Shown one piece after another: positions 1 to 8,296 of a DNA stretch of 64,000 nt. The stretch covers positions 1 to 64,000 of the forward strand of contig NZ_LGEG01000001.1 of NCBI RefSeq assembly GCF_001280125.1, written 5' to 3'. The notes beneath the pieces are model-generated. The model made no database searches, was not told the DNA's origin, and worked only from the letters and a program-made list of their open reading frames with translations. Every line of letters begins with the position of its first letter. Positions within the stretch are counted from its first letter, which is position 1. Both the position numbers and the translations under genes were made by a program. Origin of the DNA: Streptomyces sp. NRRL F-6492. GTDB lineage: Bacteria; Actinomycetota; Actinomycetes; Streptomycetales; Streptomycetaceae.

Positions 1-1292
1 GGCTGCGGTTGTACGGGCGGGGGCGGGGCCATGGGGGTGTGGGCGTCGGGCCCGGGGACGTACCCCATGGCGGGCGCGGGGGGCCCGGGCGTGAAGACGG
101 GTGCGGGGGCCGCGGACGCGGCGGCGGACGACGGGGCGCCGCGCTCCAGCCGGTCGAGGCGCGCCTGGACGGAGCGCTCGTCGTCGTAGGCGGCGGGCAG
201 CAGGACGCGCGCGCAGATCAGCTCCAGTTGGAGCCGGGGCGAGGTGGCGCCGCGCATCTCGGTGAGACCGGCGTTCACGAGGTCGGCGGCCCGGCTGAGC
301 TCGGCGGCGCCGAAGACGGACGCCTGCGCCTGCATGCGCTCGACCACGTCGACCGGGGCGTCGATGAGGCCCTTCTCGGCGGCGTCCGGCACGGCGGCGA
401 GGATCACCAGGTCGCGCAGCCGCTCCAGGAGGTCGGCGACGAAACGGCGGGGGTCGTTGCCGCCCTCGACGACCCGGTCGACGACCTCGAAGGCGGCGGC
501 GCCGTCCCCGGCGGCGAAGGAGTCGACGACGGAGTCGAGCAGCGTGCCGTCGGTGTAGCCGAGGAGGGAGGTGGCCATGGCGTAGGTCACGCCGTCCTCG
601 GCGGCGCCGGCCAGGAGCTGGTCCATGACGGACATCGAGTCACGCACGGACCCGGCGCCGGCGCGCACGACGAGGGGCAGCACGCCGTCGTCGACGGGGA
701 TGCCCTCGCGCCCGCAGACCTCGCCGAGGTAGTCGCGGAGGGTGCCGGGCGGCACGAGCCGGAACGGGTAGTGGTGGGTCCGCGACCGGATGGTCCCGAT
801 GACCTTCTCGGGCTCGGTCGTGGCGAAGATGAACTTCAGGTGCTCCGGGGGCTCCTCGACCACCTTCAGGAGGGCGTTGAAGCCCGCCGAGGTGACCATG
901 TGGGCCTCGTCGATGATGTAGATCTTGTACCGGCTGGAGGCGGGTCCGAAGAAGGCCTTCTCCCGCAGGTCACGGGCATCGTCCACACCACCGTGCGAGG
1001 CGGCGTCGATCTCGATGACGTCGATCGACCCGGGGCCGTTTCGCGCGAGGTCCTGGCAGGACTGGCACTCCCCGCAGGGGGTGGGGGTGGGCCCCTGCTC
1101 GCAGTTCAGGCACCGCGCGAGGATCCGGGCACTGGTCGTCTTGCCGCAGCCGCGGGGCCCGCTGAACAGGTACGCGTGATTGACCCGGTTGTTCCGCAGG
1201 GCCTGCTGCAACGGGTCGGTGACATGCTCCTGCCCGATGACCTCGGCGAAGGACTCGGGGCGATAGCGGCGGTAGAGCGCGAGAGACGACAC
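1..1292 (-). CDS. dnaX: DNA polymerase III subunit gamma/tau, 3' part beyond the window
   Basis: Clamp-loader ATPase of the replicative polymerase, which loads the sliding clamp onto primed DNA. About 430 codons are visible from a GTG start at 1292, followed by ALYRRYRPESFAEVIGQ, the classic DnaX N-terminus. Walker A GPRGCGKT lies at residues 45-52, and the four zinc cysteines are C64, C73, C76 and C79. A DEAH-type Walker B (IIDEAH) and the sensor/lid region follow. Past about residue 380 the protein becomes Ala/Pro-rich, as in actinobacterial tau linkers, and runs off the left edge. The SRP RNA gene lies immediately upstream on the same strand, a usual Streptomyces arrangement. Confidence 0.97.
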   Translation of the reverse strand, partial: MSSLALYRRYRPESFAEVIGQEHVTDPLQQALRNNRVNHAYLFSGPRGCGKTTSARILARCLNCEQGPTPTPCGECQSCQDLARNGPGSIDVIEIDAASHGGVDDARDLREKAFFGPASSRYKIYIIDEAHMVTSAGFNALLKVVEEPPEHLKFIFATTEPEKVIGTIRSRTHHYPFRLVPPGTLRDYLGEVCGREGIPVDDGVLPLVVRAGAGSVRDSMSVMDQLLAGAAEDGVTYAMATSLLGYTDGTLLDSVVDSFAAGDGAAAFEVVDRVVEGGNDPRRFVADLLERLRDLVILAAVPDAAEKGLIDAPVDVVERMQAQASVFGAAELSRAADLVNAGLTEMRGATSPRLQLELICARVLLPAAYDDERSVQARLDRLERGAPSSAAASAAPAPVFTPGPPAPAMGYVPGPDAHTPMAPPPPVQPQ

Positions 1293-1409
1293 GTGTACGA
1301 GGTTATAGGCGCGCACCGACAACCCGGGAAAAACGGCCGGGGGCCGTCCTCTGTGGGGGGGGCGACGCCGGATCACGCCGTCCGGCCCTGTCCGGCCCCG
1401 GGAACGCAA

Positions 1410-1499
1410 GCGCCCCCCACGCACCCGCCAGAGCCGACCTACCCTTGCTGCCTTCCGGCCCTGGGGGAGTTCAGTCAGATAGCGCCGCGTGAGGGGCTC
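1410..1499 (-). ncRNA. ffs: Signal recognition particle RNA (4.5S-like, small bacterial type)
   Basis: RNA scaffold of the signal recognition particle, which binds Ffh and targets nascent membrane and secreted proteins. Read on the minus strand, the conserved apical-loop segment CAGGGCCGGAAGGCAGCAAGG is at about 1447-1466. The distal ends pair: GCCCCUCACGC (1497 to 1487) with GCGUGGGGGGC (1422 to 1412), giving a single long hairpin. Ends are set from this pairing and may be off by a few bases. Confidence 0.93.
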
Positions 1500-1618
1500 C
1501 GCCCAGACTACCCGATGCCGGCGGCACCGGACCCCACACCTCCCGCCCGGACCCCCTCACCGACCCCACCTGGGATCGAGTTCGCGAGCACCCCCCTCGG
1601 TCATGTAATGTTCCCGTC

Positions 1619-1706
1619 GGAGGATTCGCCTAGAGGCCTAGGGCGCACGCTTGGAAAGCGTGTTGGGGGCAACCCCTCACGAGTTCGAATCTCGTATCCT
1701 CCGCCA
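1619..1706 (+). tRNA. tRNA-Ser (anticodon GGA)
   Basis: Class II tRNA with acceptor stem GGAGGAT/ATCCTCC, anticodon loop CTTGGAAAG, a long variable arm and a T-loop GTTCGAAT. Discriminator G at 1703 is followed by CCA at 1704-1706, so this copy, unlike the other tRNAs here, appears to encode CCA. Confidence 0.96.
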
Positions 1707-1727
1707 GTGCCTCACCGGGCACGATGT

Positions 1728-1761
1728 CGAAGGGCCCCACCGTTCACGGTGGGGCCCTTCG
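1728..1761 (+). terminator. Intrinsic terminator after tRNA-Ser(GGA)
   Basis: Perfect 14-bp inverted repeat CGAAGGGCCCCACC / GGTGGGGCCCTTCG with a 6-nt loop, 22 nt after the tRNA CCA. There is no clear T-run, as is common in actinobacteria. Confidence 0.85.
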
Positions 1762-2065
1762 ACGTTTCCGGGGCCACTGAAGCGGCAAGTCCGCGCCCTC
1801 GAAGCGCCGACCGGCCCACTAGGGGCACCCCTCGTGTTGACTCGGCACCCGTCAATCCCGGTCTTTCCATTTGCCGCGAGGCTCCAGTCCTCCCTTACCC
1901 AAACACACCGGCGACCACTCTTACGGGGTGAGTGGCGGCCGAGAGGCCTTCATTCACTGGATCGAGGGGTCGTACCCGGAAGGGACGTTCCTGCGCTATT
2001 CGCAATGCAGTTATACCGCTACGTTCTGTGACGATCGGTTGGTACGTGACTGGCAGGGGTTGCTG
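1762..2065. other. Intergenic region between tRNA-Ser(GGA) and the secreted-protein gene
   Basis: About 300 bp without a convincing gene. The right half becomes AT-richer than the flanks and marks the left edge of the lower-GC block. A Shine-Dalgarno-like AGGGG at about 2055-2059 serves the ATG at 2066. I see no clear attachment repeat of the tRNA 3' end here. Confidence 0.5.
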
Positions 2066-2485
2066 ATGAGGAAGTTTACTGCAGCGGTGCTCACCGCAGG
2101 GCTGTTCTTCGGCGGGATGGGGGCGGCCATGGCTGACCCGACATGGCACGACACAGGGCTCCTCGCAACAGGTGGAGCAGAGTTCAAAGAAGGTAAGTAC
2201 AAGTGGGAGGAGCCGGGGCAGGCGCACGGCGCGTTCCACATCAAAGGAAAGCTGCGTGATGCCGGCCTCGACGACAATCACAACGTCTACTTGCAAGTGA
2301 GGGTCCACGGCTACGGATGGAACCGTTTCAACGGTACGCAGAAAAAGACCGTCTGGATCGACAAGGTCGTCTACGACGGGGCCACCCGCTACACGAATTC
2401 TGCCGAGGTGCGAGTCTGCCAGAACCGCGGCTCTCTCCGACCTGATAACTGCTCGTTCACAAAGCAGTTCGAGCGGCGCCGGTAG
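2066..2485 (+). CDS. Small secreted protein of unknown function
   Basis: 139 residues. The N-terminus MRKFTAAVLTAGLFFGG is a typical Sec signal peptide (two basic residues, hydrophobic core) with likely cleavage after AMA, before DPTWHDTG. The mature part is about 115 residues, aromatic and charged, with two cysteines near the C-terminus that could form a disulfide. The ATG at 2066 is preceded by AGGGG, and an upstream in-frame start adds only non-signal-like sequence. It lies 62 bp before an ABC exporter on the same strand and shares its lower GC, so it could be a partner or substrate. I do not recognise a family. Confidence 0.75.
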   Translation: MRKFTAAVLTAGLFFGGMGAAMADPTWHDTGLLATGGAEFKEGKYKWEEPGQAHGAFHIKGKLRDAGLDDNHNVYLQVRVHGYGWNRFNGTQKKTVWIDKVVYDGATRYTNSAEVRVCQNRGSLRPDNCSFTKQFERRR

Positions 2486-2547
2486 AGCATCCGTCCCTAC
2501 GGGAGCCGCCCATCAGCGGCTCCCGCCTCATAGGAGTACGCATCACG

Positions 2548-3222
2548 ATGGACTTCATCCTTCGCGCCGAAGGCGTGGACCTTTTTTACGGCACCCAGCA
2601 GGCTGTCATCGGTGTCGACTTCACACTCAAGCGCGGCGAAGTCGCCGCCATCATGGGCAGCAGCGGGTCGGGCAAGTCGTCCCTGCTGTACTGCCTCGCC
2701 GGCGTTCTGCCGCCCACCAACGGGGCGGTGACCTTCGACGGGGAGCGGTTGTCCTGCCTCCCCGACGGTGAACTCAGCGCGTTGCGGCGTACGCGGTTGG
2801 GCTTCGTCTTCCAGTACGGGGAGTTACTGCCGGAGCTGACCGTCGAGGAGAACGCGGCGCTTCCTCTTCGGCTCGCCGGGATCAGCAAGGACCACGCCCA
2901 CGCCATGGCCGGCCAGGTGTTGAAGCGGCTCGGTATGAGTGACCTGGTCCGGCGCAGGACCTCGAAGCTGTCGGGTGGCCAGAGTCAGCGCGTGGCGGTT
3001 GCCCGGGCTCTGGTCCACCGGCCGGACGTGGTGTTCGCGGATGAGCCGACCGGGGCGCTCGACAGCGCCAATGCGGCTGCCGTGCTCGATGAGTTCCTTC
3101 AGCTGGCGCGGAGGCAGAAGACTGCGGTGGTCATCGTCACTCATGATGCTGATGTCGCCGCGAAGGCTGATACGCAGTACACGATGACGGACGGCGTTCT
3201 GGCACAGCGGGTGGCGGCGTGA
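2548..3222 (+). CDS. ABC transporter ATP-binding protein (MacB/LolD type), contains a TTA codon
   Basis: 224-residue ATPase that should energise the adjacent FtsX-like permease. Walker A GSSGSGKS is at residues 38-45, the signature LSGGQSQRVAVARAL at about 141-155, and Walker B VVFADEPTGALD follows, with an H-loop VTHD. The DEPTGALD form is typical of the MacB/LolD/FtsE group, which exports lipoproteins, peptides or drugs. Leu93 is encoded by TTA (2824-2826), a codon read only by the bldA tRNA in Streptomyces, so translation may be developmentally gated. The stop overlaps the permease GTG by 4 bp (GTGA), indicating translational coupling. Confidence 0.93.
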   Translation: MDFILRAEGVDLFYGTQQAVIGVDFTLKRGEVAAIMGSSGSGKSSLLYCLAGVLPPTNGAVTFDGERLSCLPDGELSALRRTRLGFVFQYGELLPELTVEENAALPLRLAGISKDHAHAMAGQVLKRLGMSDLVRRRTSKLSGGQSQRVAVARALVHRPDVVFADEPTGALDSANAAAVLDEFLQLARRQKTAVVIVTHDADVAAKADTQYTMTDGVLAQRVAA

Positions 3223-5474
3223 ACCCGTTCCTCCTCGGAATGCGCCTGCTGTGGGGTAGTGGGCGCAGGGGGCGGGTTCGTTTTCTGTTGATGTCGTTGG
3301 GGTCGGCGCTTGGAGTGGCTTGTCTTGCCGCCACCCTCACCATTCCTACGATCATTGCTGCCAATGATGCCCGCGTGACAAGCCGAGCGGTTTACCCGGG
3401 AAACAATAAAACCGCTGTCTACCAGGAATTCCTAGACCCCTACGGATCACAGCGACTGCATCGGGTTTTCATCGGACGCATGGGGGCCGGTCCCGTACCC
3501 ACTCCTCCTGGGGTGAAAGAACTTCCTCACACGGGTGAAGTGGTCATTTCACCAAAGTTGGCGGAGGTTTTGACAGCCAACCCTCGCGCCGCAGGCCTTG
3601 TGCCCGGACGTGTGGTTGGCACCATCGCGCCAGCGGGGTTGAGTGGGCCTGACGACCTGTACGCCTACGTCGGCGTGCCTCCCGCTGAACTCAGCGAAGC
3701 AAGACCTCTGGGCCACTTCGGGTCGGCATACACGCAGCATGAACTCATCGACCCCTCAACTGTCGACATCCTGCGGTTCACCCTCGGTTGCATCGTGCTG
3801 CTTCCCCTCGTCATCTTTCTTTCCGTATGCGCACGCCTGTCCGGCGAGTCCCGCGCGCGCCGACTCGCCGCGCTTCGGCTTGTCGGCCTCAGCGCGAAGG
3901 ACACGCTGCGAGTCAATGCCAGCGAGAGTGTGTCGGCTGTGTCCCTCGGGGCCGCCCTAGGGATTTTGGGGTATCTCGGCGTGAACGAAGCCATGGCACG
4001 CATCGGACTTCCTGGACTGCGCTGGTATCCGGCAGACGGACGACCCGAGACGACCACATTGATCGCGTGCCTGTTGGGATGTCCGATCCTCGCCGCGATC
4101 GTGAGCCGAGTTGGCGCACAGCAGGCTGCTTCGTCACCCATCAGTGCGCGGCGTACCGGAGAACGCAAGCCGCCTAAGAAATACGGGACGCTGTTTCTGG
4201 TTCCAGGCCTCGGAGTCATCGGTGGCTATTGCGTGCTCAGCGCGATGGGACGAGATCCATCGGGTGGATCTGCCAGCGCCGTACTGGTCCCTTGTGCCGT
4301 CCTGCTGACCGGCGCAGGGCTTGTGCTTGGCCTGGCGCCAATCACCGCATGGCTTTCGAAATTCCTTGCGGAAAAGTCTAAATCACTGATACTGGTGTTG
4401 GCGATGCGCCGAACGGAAGTCGACCCAGGAAGTTCGTTGCGAGTGGCTACAGGGCTCGTACTACTTGTATTCGGCGCCTCACTTACCCAGGGCATTCTCA
4501 TCGAGCTGGACCAGGTAAGTCGGCGTACAGCACCTGTTCAGGAGTACAGCATCCCTCTTGCCGAACTAAACCCTCAACAACGCTCACAGGTGACCAGGTT
4601 GAGTGGAGTGGATGATTACGGGTTGTCCGTCGAGTCATGGAAAGGGAACCTCGAAGAAGACCTGCCACGGGTAGAAGCCATAGTGGCCACATGTTCCCAG
4701 CTGGCTGCTTTCACCGAGTCAATTCACGGGTGCGTCGATAACAGAGTTCTCCTGATCAAGGATCCGTCTTTCCTTTTTGACGAGGATGCTCAAAGCGGAA
4801 AGGCTTTCTCTTTCCCTTTGAGCAACGGGAAAAAGCTAGATATTTCTGTACCCGAAGACGCAATCACGGCTCACCTTTATGACCCCTCAAGAGTCGCTGG
4901 ACCAAGCCTTCTGGTTCCACCTTCGCTAATCCCTCAAGGGGTCCACATCGAAGGAACCCATCTCGTCCTGGTCAGCTCTTCCGACCCCGCCACCGTCCGC
5001 TCCGTCCTGGACGGCATCGGAGCCATCGCCCCCACCGCCTCCGTAGAGCCCGTCGGCATCGTGATCGACTCGCTCGCGCAGTTGACCGTGATTCGGAGTC
5101 TGCTCGTCGTCGGGATGGTGCTCGGGCTGGTGATCGGGGTGGCCGCGTTCGTCGTGTCCGTGGCGGATCGGGCCATGGAGCGGCGGGGGCAGGTGACCGC
5201 GCTCGCGTTGTTGGGGGCGGGGGCCGGGACGTTGCGGGTGGTGCAGGTGGTTCAGGTGGTGTTGCCGTTGGTGGTGGGGCTGGGGGCGGCGATCGTGGCC
5301 GGGTGGCTTGCCGAGTCCAGTTATCTGATCACCGGGGGCGGGGCGGTGCACTGGGACTGGGAGGGGCTGCCGCTGCTGTTCGCCTGTGCGCTGGGCGTGG
5401 TGCTCGCGGCCGCGCTCGCCTCCGTGCCCATGGTGCGGCGGCACGTCGATCCCGAGCACATCCGGCGGGATTGA
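3219..5474 (+). CDS. FtsX-like ABC transporter permease
   Basis: 751-residue membrane protein. One membrane segment lies near residues 20-45, followed by an extracellular domain, then a three-helix FtsX block (about 180-310), more membrane segments, a second large extracellular domain (about 420-610) and a C-terminal FtsX block (about 620-745). This duplicated layout is usual for actinobacterial permeases of the MacB type. It begins with GTG inside the stop region of the ATPase gene, so the two form one unit. Composition changes within the gene: about 3380-4950 has many A/T-ending codons, while the last 500 bp returns to high GC. The substrate is unknown. Confidence 0.9.
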   Translation: MNPFLLGMRLLWGSGRRGRVRFLLMSLGSALGVACLAATLTIPTIIAANDARVTSRAVYPGNNKTAVYQEFLDPYGSQRLHRVFIGRMGAGPVPTPPGVKELPHTGEVVISPKLAEVLTANPRAAGLVPGRVVGTIAPAGLSGPDDLYAYVGVPPAELSEARPLGHFGSAYTQHELIDPSTVDILRFTLGCIVLLPLVIFLSVCARLSGESRARRLAALRLVGLSAKDTLRVNASESVSAVSLGAALGILGYLGVNEAMARIGLPGLRWYPADGRPETTTLIACLLGCPILAAIVSRVGAQQAASSPISARRTGERKPPKKYGTLFLVPGLGVIGGYCVLSAMGRDPSGGSASAVLVPCAVLLTGAGLVLGLAPITAWLSKFLAEKSKSLILVLAMRRTEVDPGSSLRVATGLVLLVFGASLTQGILIELDQVSRRTAPVQEYSIPLAELNPQQRSQVTRLSGVDDYGLSVESWKGNLEEDLPRVEAIVATCSQLAAFTESIHGCVDNRVLLIKDPSFLFDEDAQSGKAFSFPLSNGKKLDISVPEDAITAHLYDPSRVAGPSLLVPPSLIPQGVHIEGTHLVLVSSSDPATVRSVLDGIGAIAPTASVEPVGIVIDSLAQLTVIRSLLVVGMVLGLVIGVAAFVVSVADRAMERRGQVTALALLGAGAGTLRVVQVVQVVLPLVVGLGAAIVAGWLAESSYLITGGGAVHWDWEGLPLLFACALGVVLAAALASVPMVRRHVDPEHIRRD

Positions 5475-5551
5475 TCCCCGGGGAGAGCGATGAGTTCGCG
5501 GTGGGGCGGGGGTCCAAGTGGTGACCGTCCGCCTCACCCCAGGAGATCATC

Positions 5552-5767
5552 GTGGCCGAGAACGTCGTCAAGGGTCCCGCCAGTTACTTCCCCTCCATCG
5601 AGAAGAAGTACGGCCGGCCGATCGGCGAGTGGCTGGAGATCGTGCGTTCCTCGCCGCTCGTCAAGCACATGGAGCTGGTCTCCTGGCTGAAGGCCGAGCA
5701 CGGGCTCGGCCACGGTCACGCCAACGCGCTCGTGGCCCATGTCCGGGCGGAGCAGGCGCGGGTCTAG
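5552..5767 (+). CDS. DUF4287 domain-containing protein
   Basis: 71 residues, starting at a GTG preceded by AGGAG. The sequence begins MAENVVKGPASYFPSIEKKY and contains the conserved segment VKHMELVSWLKAEHGLGHGH typical of the DUF4287 family, small soluble proteins of unknown function often found alone or fused to other small domains. It is 77 bp downstream of the ABC permease, but its high GC matches the core genome, so it probably does not belong to the exporter unit. Confidence 0.85.
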   Translation: MAENVVKGPASYFPSIEKKYGRPIGEWLEIVRSSPLVKHMELVSWLKAEHGLGHGHANALVAHVRAEQARV

Positions 5768-5831
5768 GGGTGGGGTGGCTTGTCGATCGGGCGGCCGGAT
5801 CAGGGAGCGGCGTCCGGCACCGCACGTCGGC

Positions 5832-5883
5832 GCGGAGCCTCGGCGCGTAGCCTCGGCGCGGAGCCCCGGCGCGGAGCCCCGGC
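5832..5883. repeat. 13-bp tandem repeat, four copies
   Basis: Four consecutive units of GCGGAGCCTCGGC, with GCGTAGCCTCGGC and GCGGAGCCCCGGC as variants, in the convergent intergenic region between the DUF4287 gene and the MFS gene. Confidence 0.9.
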
Positions 5884-5943
5884 GAGTGACGAGAACGGGG
5901 CGAGGGGGGTGACGGACGCCGTGAGCCCGGCCCCCCTAAAACC

Positions 5944-7134
5944 TCACGCCGCCAGCGTGTGGGTCGTGCGGCGTTCGATCCTCGTCCTCAGGGCGAGGGT
6001 CGCCGCCGCCGCGGCCGTGCCCGCCGCCAGGGCCGTCCACCACAGCACCGCCGGGCCGAGGGTCGTGTAGACGGTGACGCCCAGGGTCAGGGCCGCGAAG
6101 CGGGCCACGCCCCAGGTCCAGCCGAAGGCGCCCTGGTAGCGGCCGCGGGCGTGGGCCGGGGCCAGGTTGGCGACGACGCTCGCCGCGATGCCGGCCACCA
6201 TCACCTCGCCGAGGGACCAGACCACGACCGACACCGTGTAGCCGACGATCCCGTCCGCGAGCCCGGTGAGCGCCACGCCCACCGCGATCAGCGTGCCGCC
6301 CGCGCTCTGCACCGCCAGTTGCGGCAGCTTCGCCAGCCACACGGTCACGAACGGCTGGAGCGCCACCACCAGGACCGCGTTGACCGCCGCCATCGACCCG
6401 TACACCGCCGGGGAGAGGCCGCTGTCGTGGATCGCGAGCGGCAGGGCCACCTCCGTGAGCGAGTACACGAAGAGCTGCACTCCGAAGAGGGGGAGGGTGA
6501 GGAAGGCCAGGCGGTCCCCGAGGACCACGCCGTAGCCGATTCCCTTCCCTCCCCTTTCGCCCCTCGCCGGGCGCTTCGGCTCCTTCAGGCGGAACGTCAC
6601 CACCACGGCGTACAGGAGCACCGAGCCCGCGTCCACCGCGAAGAGGAGCCAGTAGCCGTGGGCCGCCAGGTAGCCGCCCAGGACTCCCCCGACCGCCGTC
6701 CCGATGTTCACTCCCCAGCCGAAGAGGGCGTACGCGCGCTGGCGCCGTTCGCTGTCGACCGCGTCCGCGAGGAGCGCGTACGCGGCCGGTGAGACGGTGC
6801 TGCCCGTCGCGCTGATCAGCAGCGCGGCCGCCGCCATCGTCCAGACGCCGGGCGCGAGGAACAGCGCGCCCTGCGCCGCCGCCGTGCCGATCAGGCCGAT
6901 GAGCATGGTGGGACGGCGGCCGATGCGGTCGGCGAGGACGCCGCCGACCGCGGGGCCGAGGAGGTTGCCCGCGCCCAGGGCTCCGAGGACGTACGAGGTG
7001 TCGGAGCCGGTCACTCCCCGCGAGGCGAGGAAGAACACCAGGAACGGGGTGACGAGGTAGCCGAGGCGGTTGACGATCGTGCCGGCGAAGAGGGTCCAGA
7101 CGAGGGGCGGGAGATCCCGGAAGGAGGAGGGCAT
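5944..7134 (-). CDS. MFS transporter (drug efflux type)
   Basis: 396-residue predicted 12-helix major facilitator, probably a proton-coupled exporter. After MPSSFRDLPPLVWTLFAG comes TM1. The loop 2-3 signature GGVLADRIGRRPTM, typical of MFS exporters, is at about 65-78, and alternating hydrophobic segments continue to the C-terminus. The ATG at 7134 is chosen because upstream in-frame sequence is Arg/Pro-rich repeat translation; the ribosome binding site is weak, so the start is uncertain. It is divergent from an ArsR-type regulator at 7316 that may control it. Confidence 0.9.
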   Translation of the reverse strand: MPSSFRDLPPLVWTLFAGTIVNRLGYLVTPFLVFFLASRGVTGSDTSYVLGALGAGNLLGPAVGGVLADRIGRRPTMLIGLIGTAAAQGALFLAPGVWTMAAAALLISATGSTVSPAAYALLADAVDSERRQRAYALFGWGVNIGTAVGGVLGGYLAAHGYWLLFAVDAGSVLLYAVVVTFRLKEPKRPARGERGGKGIGYGVVLGDRLAFLTLPLFGVQLFVYSLTEVALPLAIHDSGLSPAVYGSMAAVNAVLVVALQPFVTVWLAKLPQLAVQSAGGTLIAVGVALTGLADGIVGYTVSVVVWSLGEVMVAGIAASVVANLAPAHARGRYQGAFGWTWGVARFAALTLGVTVYTTLGPAVLWWTALAAGTAAAAATLALRTRIERRTTHTLAA

Positions 7135-7200
7135 GGGGGGAGGTTGCTTCTTCCCCCTCCGCCTCCTCCATTGATTAAGTAGGGGCCGAATCCATTCGAC

Positions 7201-7280
7201 GGCCGTTTGGCCACTCGGCCGCTCGACCGTTCGGCCGTTCGGCCGTTCGACCACTCGACCGTCCGGCCACTCGACCCCTC
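7201..7280. repeat. 8-bp tandem repeat, ten copies, consensus GRCCRYTC
   Basis: Ten head-to-tail octamers, such as GGCCGTTT, GGCCACTC, GGCCGCTC, GACCGTTC and GACCACTC, fill 80 bp of the divergent promoter region between the MFS gene and the ArsR-type gene. The period is kept exactly while the sequence varies at four positions. Confidence 0.92.
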
Positions 7281-7315
7281 AGCCATCCCCTCGACGTCCC
7301 GGAGGCACCGTACGC

Positions 7316-8296
7316 ATGGAAGCCTGGCTCAGTTTCTCCGCCGCCGACCTCGCCCAGACCCGCTTCGCCGTCTCCCCCCTCTGGGAGGTCGTCACCAGTT
7401 TCCGGGTCCTCGCCCAGCGGTCCGACCCCGCACCGCACCAGCGCTGGGCCGCCCAGGTCCGGCCGCGGATCGTCCGCGCCGGGCTCGACCGCGGGCGGCT
7501 CGCCGCGCTCGTGCCCGCCCACGGGTACCTCGCGGACTTCCTCAACCCCACTCCCGCCGGGCCCTTCCCCACCCTCGGCGCCGAGCTCGACGCCGTCCGC
7601 CGCACCCCCGCCGGGCAGGTGCGCGAGGACCTGCGGAAGCTGGCCGTGGAGGGAGGGGGCGGAGGGCGGCTCCAGTCCCTGCACGACGATCCCGAGGCCG
7701 TCCTGCCGAAGGTCGCCGACGAGATCGAGGCCTACTGGGAACTCGCCCTCGCCCCCTACTGGGCCCGCGTCCAGAAGGTCCTGGAGGCCGACGTCTTCCA
7801 CCGGGCCCGGCAGGTCGCCGAGCACGGTTCGGCCCGGGTCCTGAGCGAACTCCACGAGACCGTACGGTGGGACGACGGCACCCTGCGCCTCGTGCGGCGC
7901 CACTGCGCGCTCACCCGCGACCAGGCCGGTTCCGGGCTGCTGCTCGTGCCCTCCGTCTTCGTCTGGCCCCGGGTGCTCACCCGCTTCGTCCACCCCGACC
8001 CGCCCCAACTCGCCTATCCGGCGCGCAGGTTCGGGAGCGTGTGGGAGGGCCGTACCACCGCCGCCACGGACGCCGTCGCCGCCGTCCTCGGCCGTTCCCG
8101 GACCCTGCTCCTGGCCGCGCTCGACACCCCGGCCTCCACCACCCAGCTCGCCACGCACTCCGGGCTCTCCGCCGCCGGCGTCTCCCAGCACCTCATCGCC
8201 CTGCGGAACGCCGGGCTCGTCACCGCCCACCGCAGCGGACGCTCCGTCCTCTACGCCCGCACATCCGTCGCCGATCAGCTGCTCGATCCCTCCTGA
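7316..8296 (+). CDS. ArsR-type winged-helix regulator with DUF5937-like N-terminal domain
   Basis: 326 residues. The N-terminal about 230 residues (MEAWLSFSAADLAQTRFAVSP) resemble the DUF5937 family of actinobacterial regulators. The last 80 form an ArsR-type winged helix, with recognition segment HSGLSAAGVSQHLIALRNAG and wing LVTAHRSGRSVLYART. No ArsR metal-site cysteines are apparent, so the inducer is probably not a metal. Its likely target is the divergent MFS exporter. The start is an ATG with GGAGG 12 nt upstream. Its 3' end overlaps the convergent MarC gene by 22 bp. Confidence 0.87.
   Translation: MEAWLSFSAADLAQTRFAVSPLWEVVTSFRVLAQRSDPAPHQRWAAQVRPRIVRAGLDRGRLAALVPAHGYLADFLNPTPAGPFPTLGAELDAVRRTPAGQVREDLRKLAVEGGGGGRLQSLHDDPEAVLPKVADEIEAYWELALAPYWARVQKVLEADVFHRARQVAEHGSARVLSELHETVRWDDGTLRLVRRHCALTRDQAGSGLLLVPSVFVWPRVLTRFVHPDPPQLAYPARRFGSVWEGRTTAATDAVAAVLGRSRTLLLAALDTPASTTQLATHSGLSAAGVSQHLIALRNAGLVTAHRSGRSVLYARTSVADQLLDPS

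Noticed and set aside
9..1931. Long open frame on the + strand across dnaX, ffs and tRNA-Ser
   Set aside because: It is the antisense shadow of dnaX and runs through two RNA genes; the translation is a low-complexity Gly/Arg/Val pattern.
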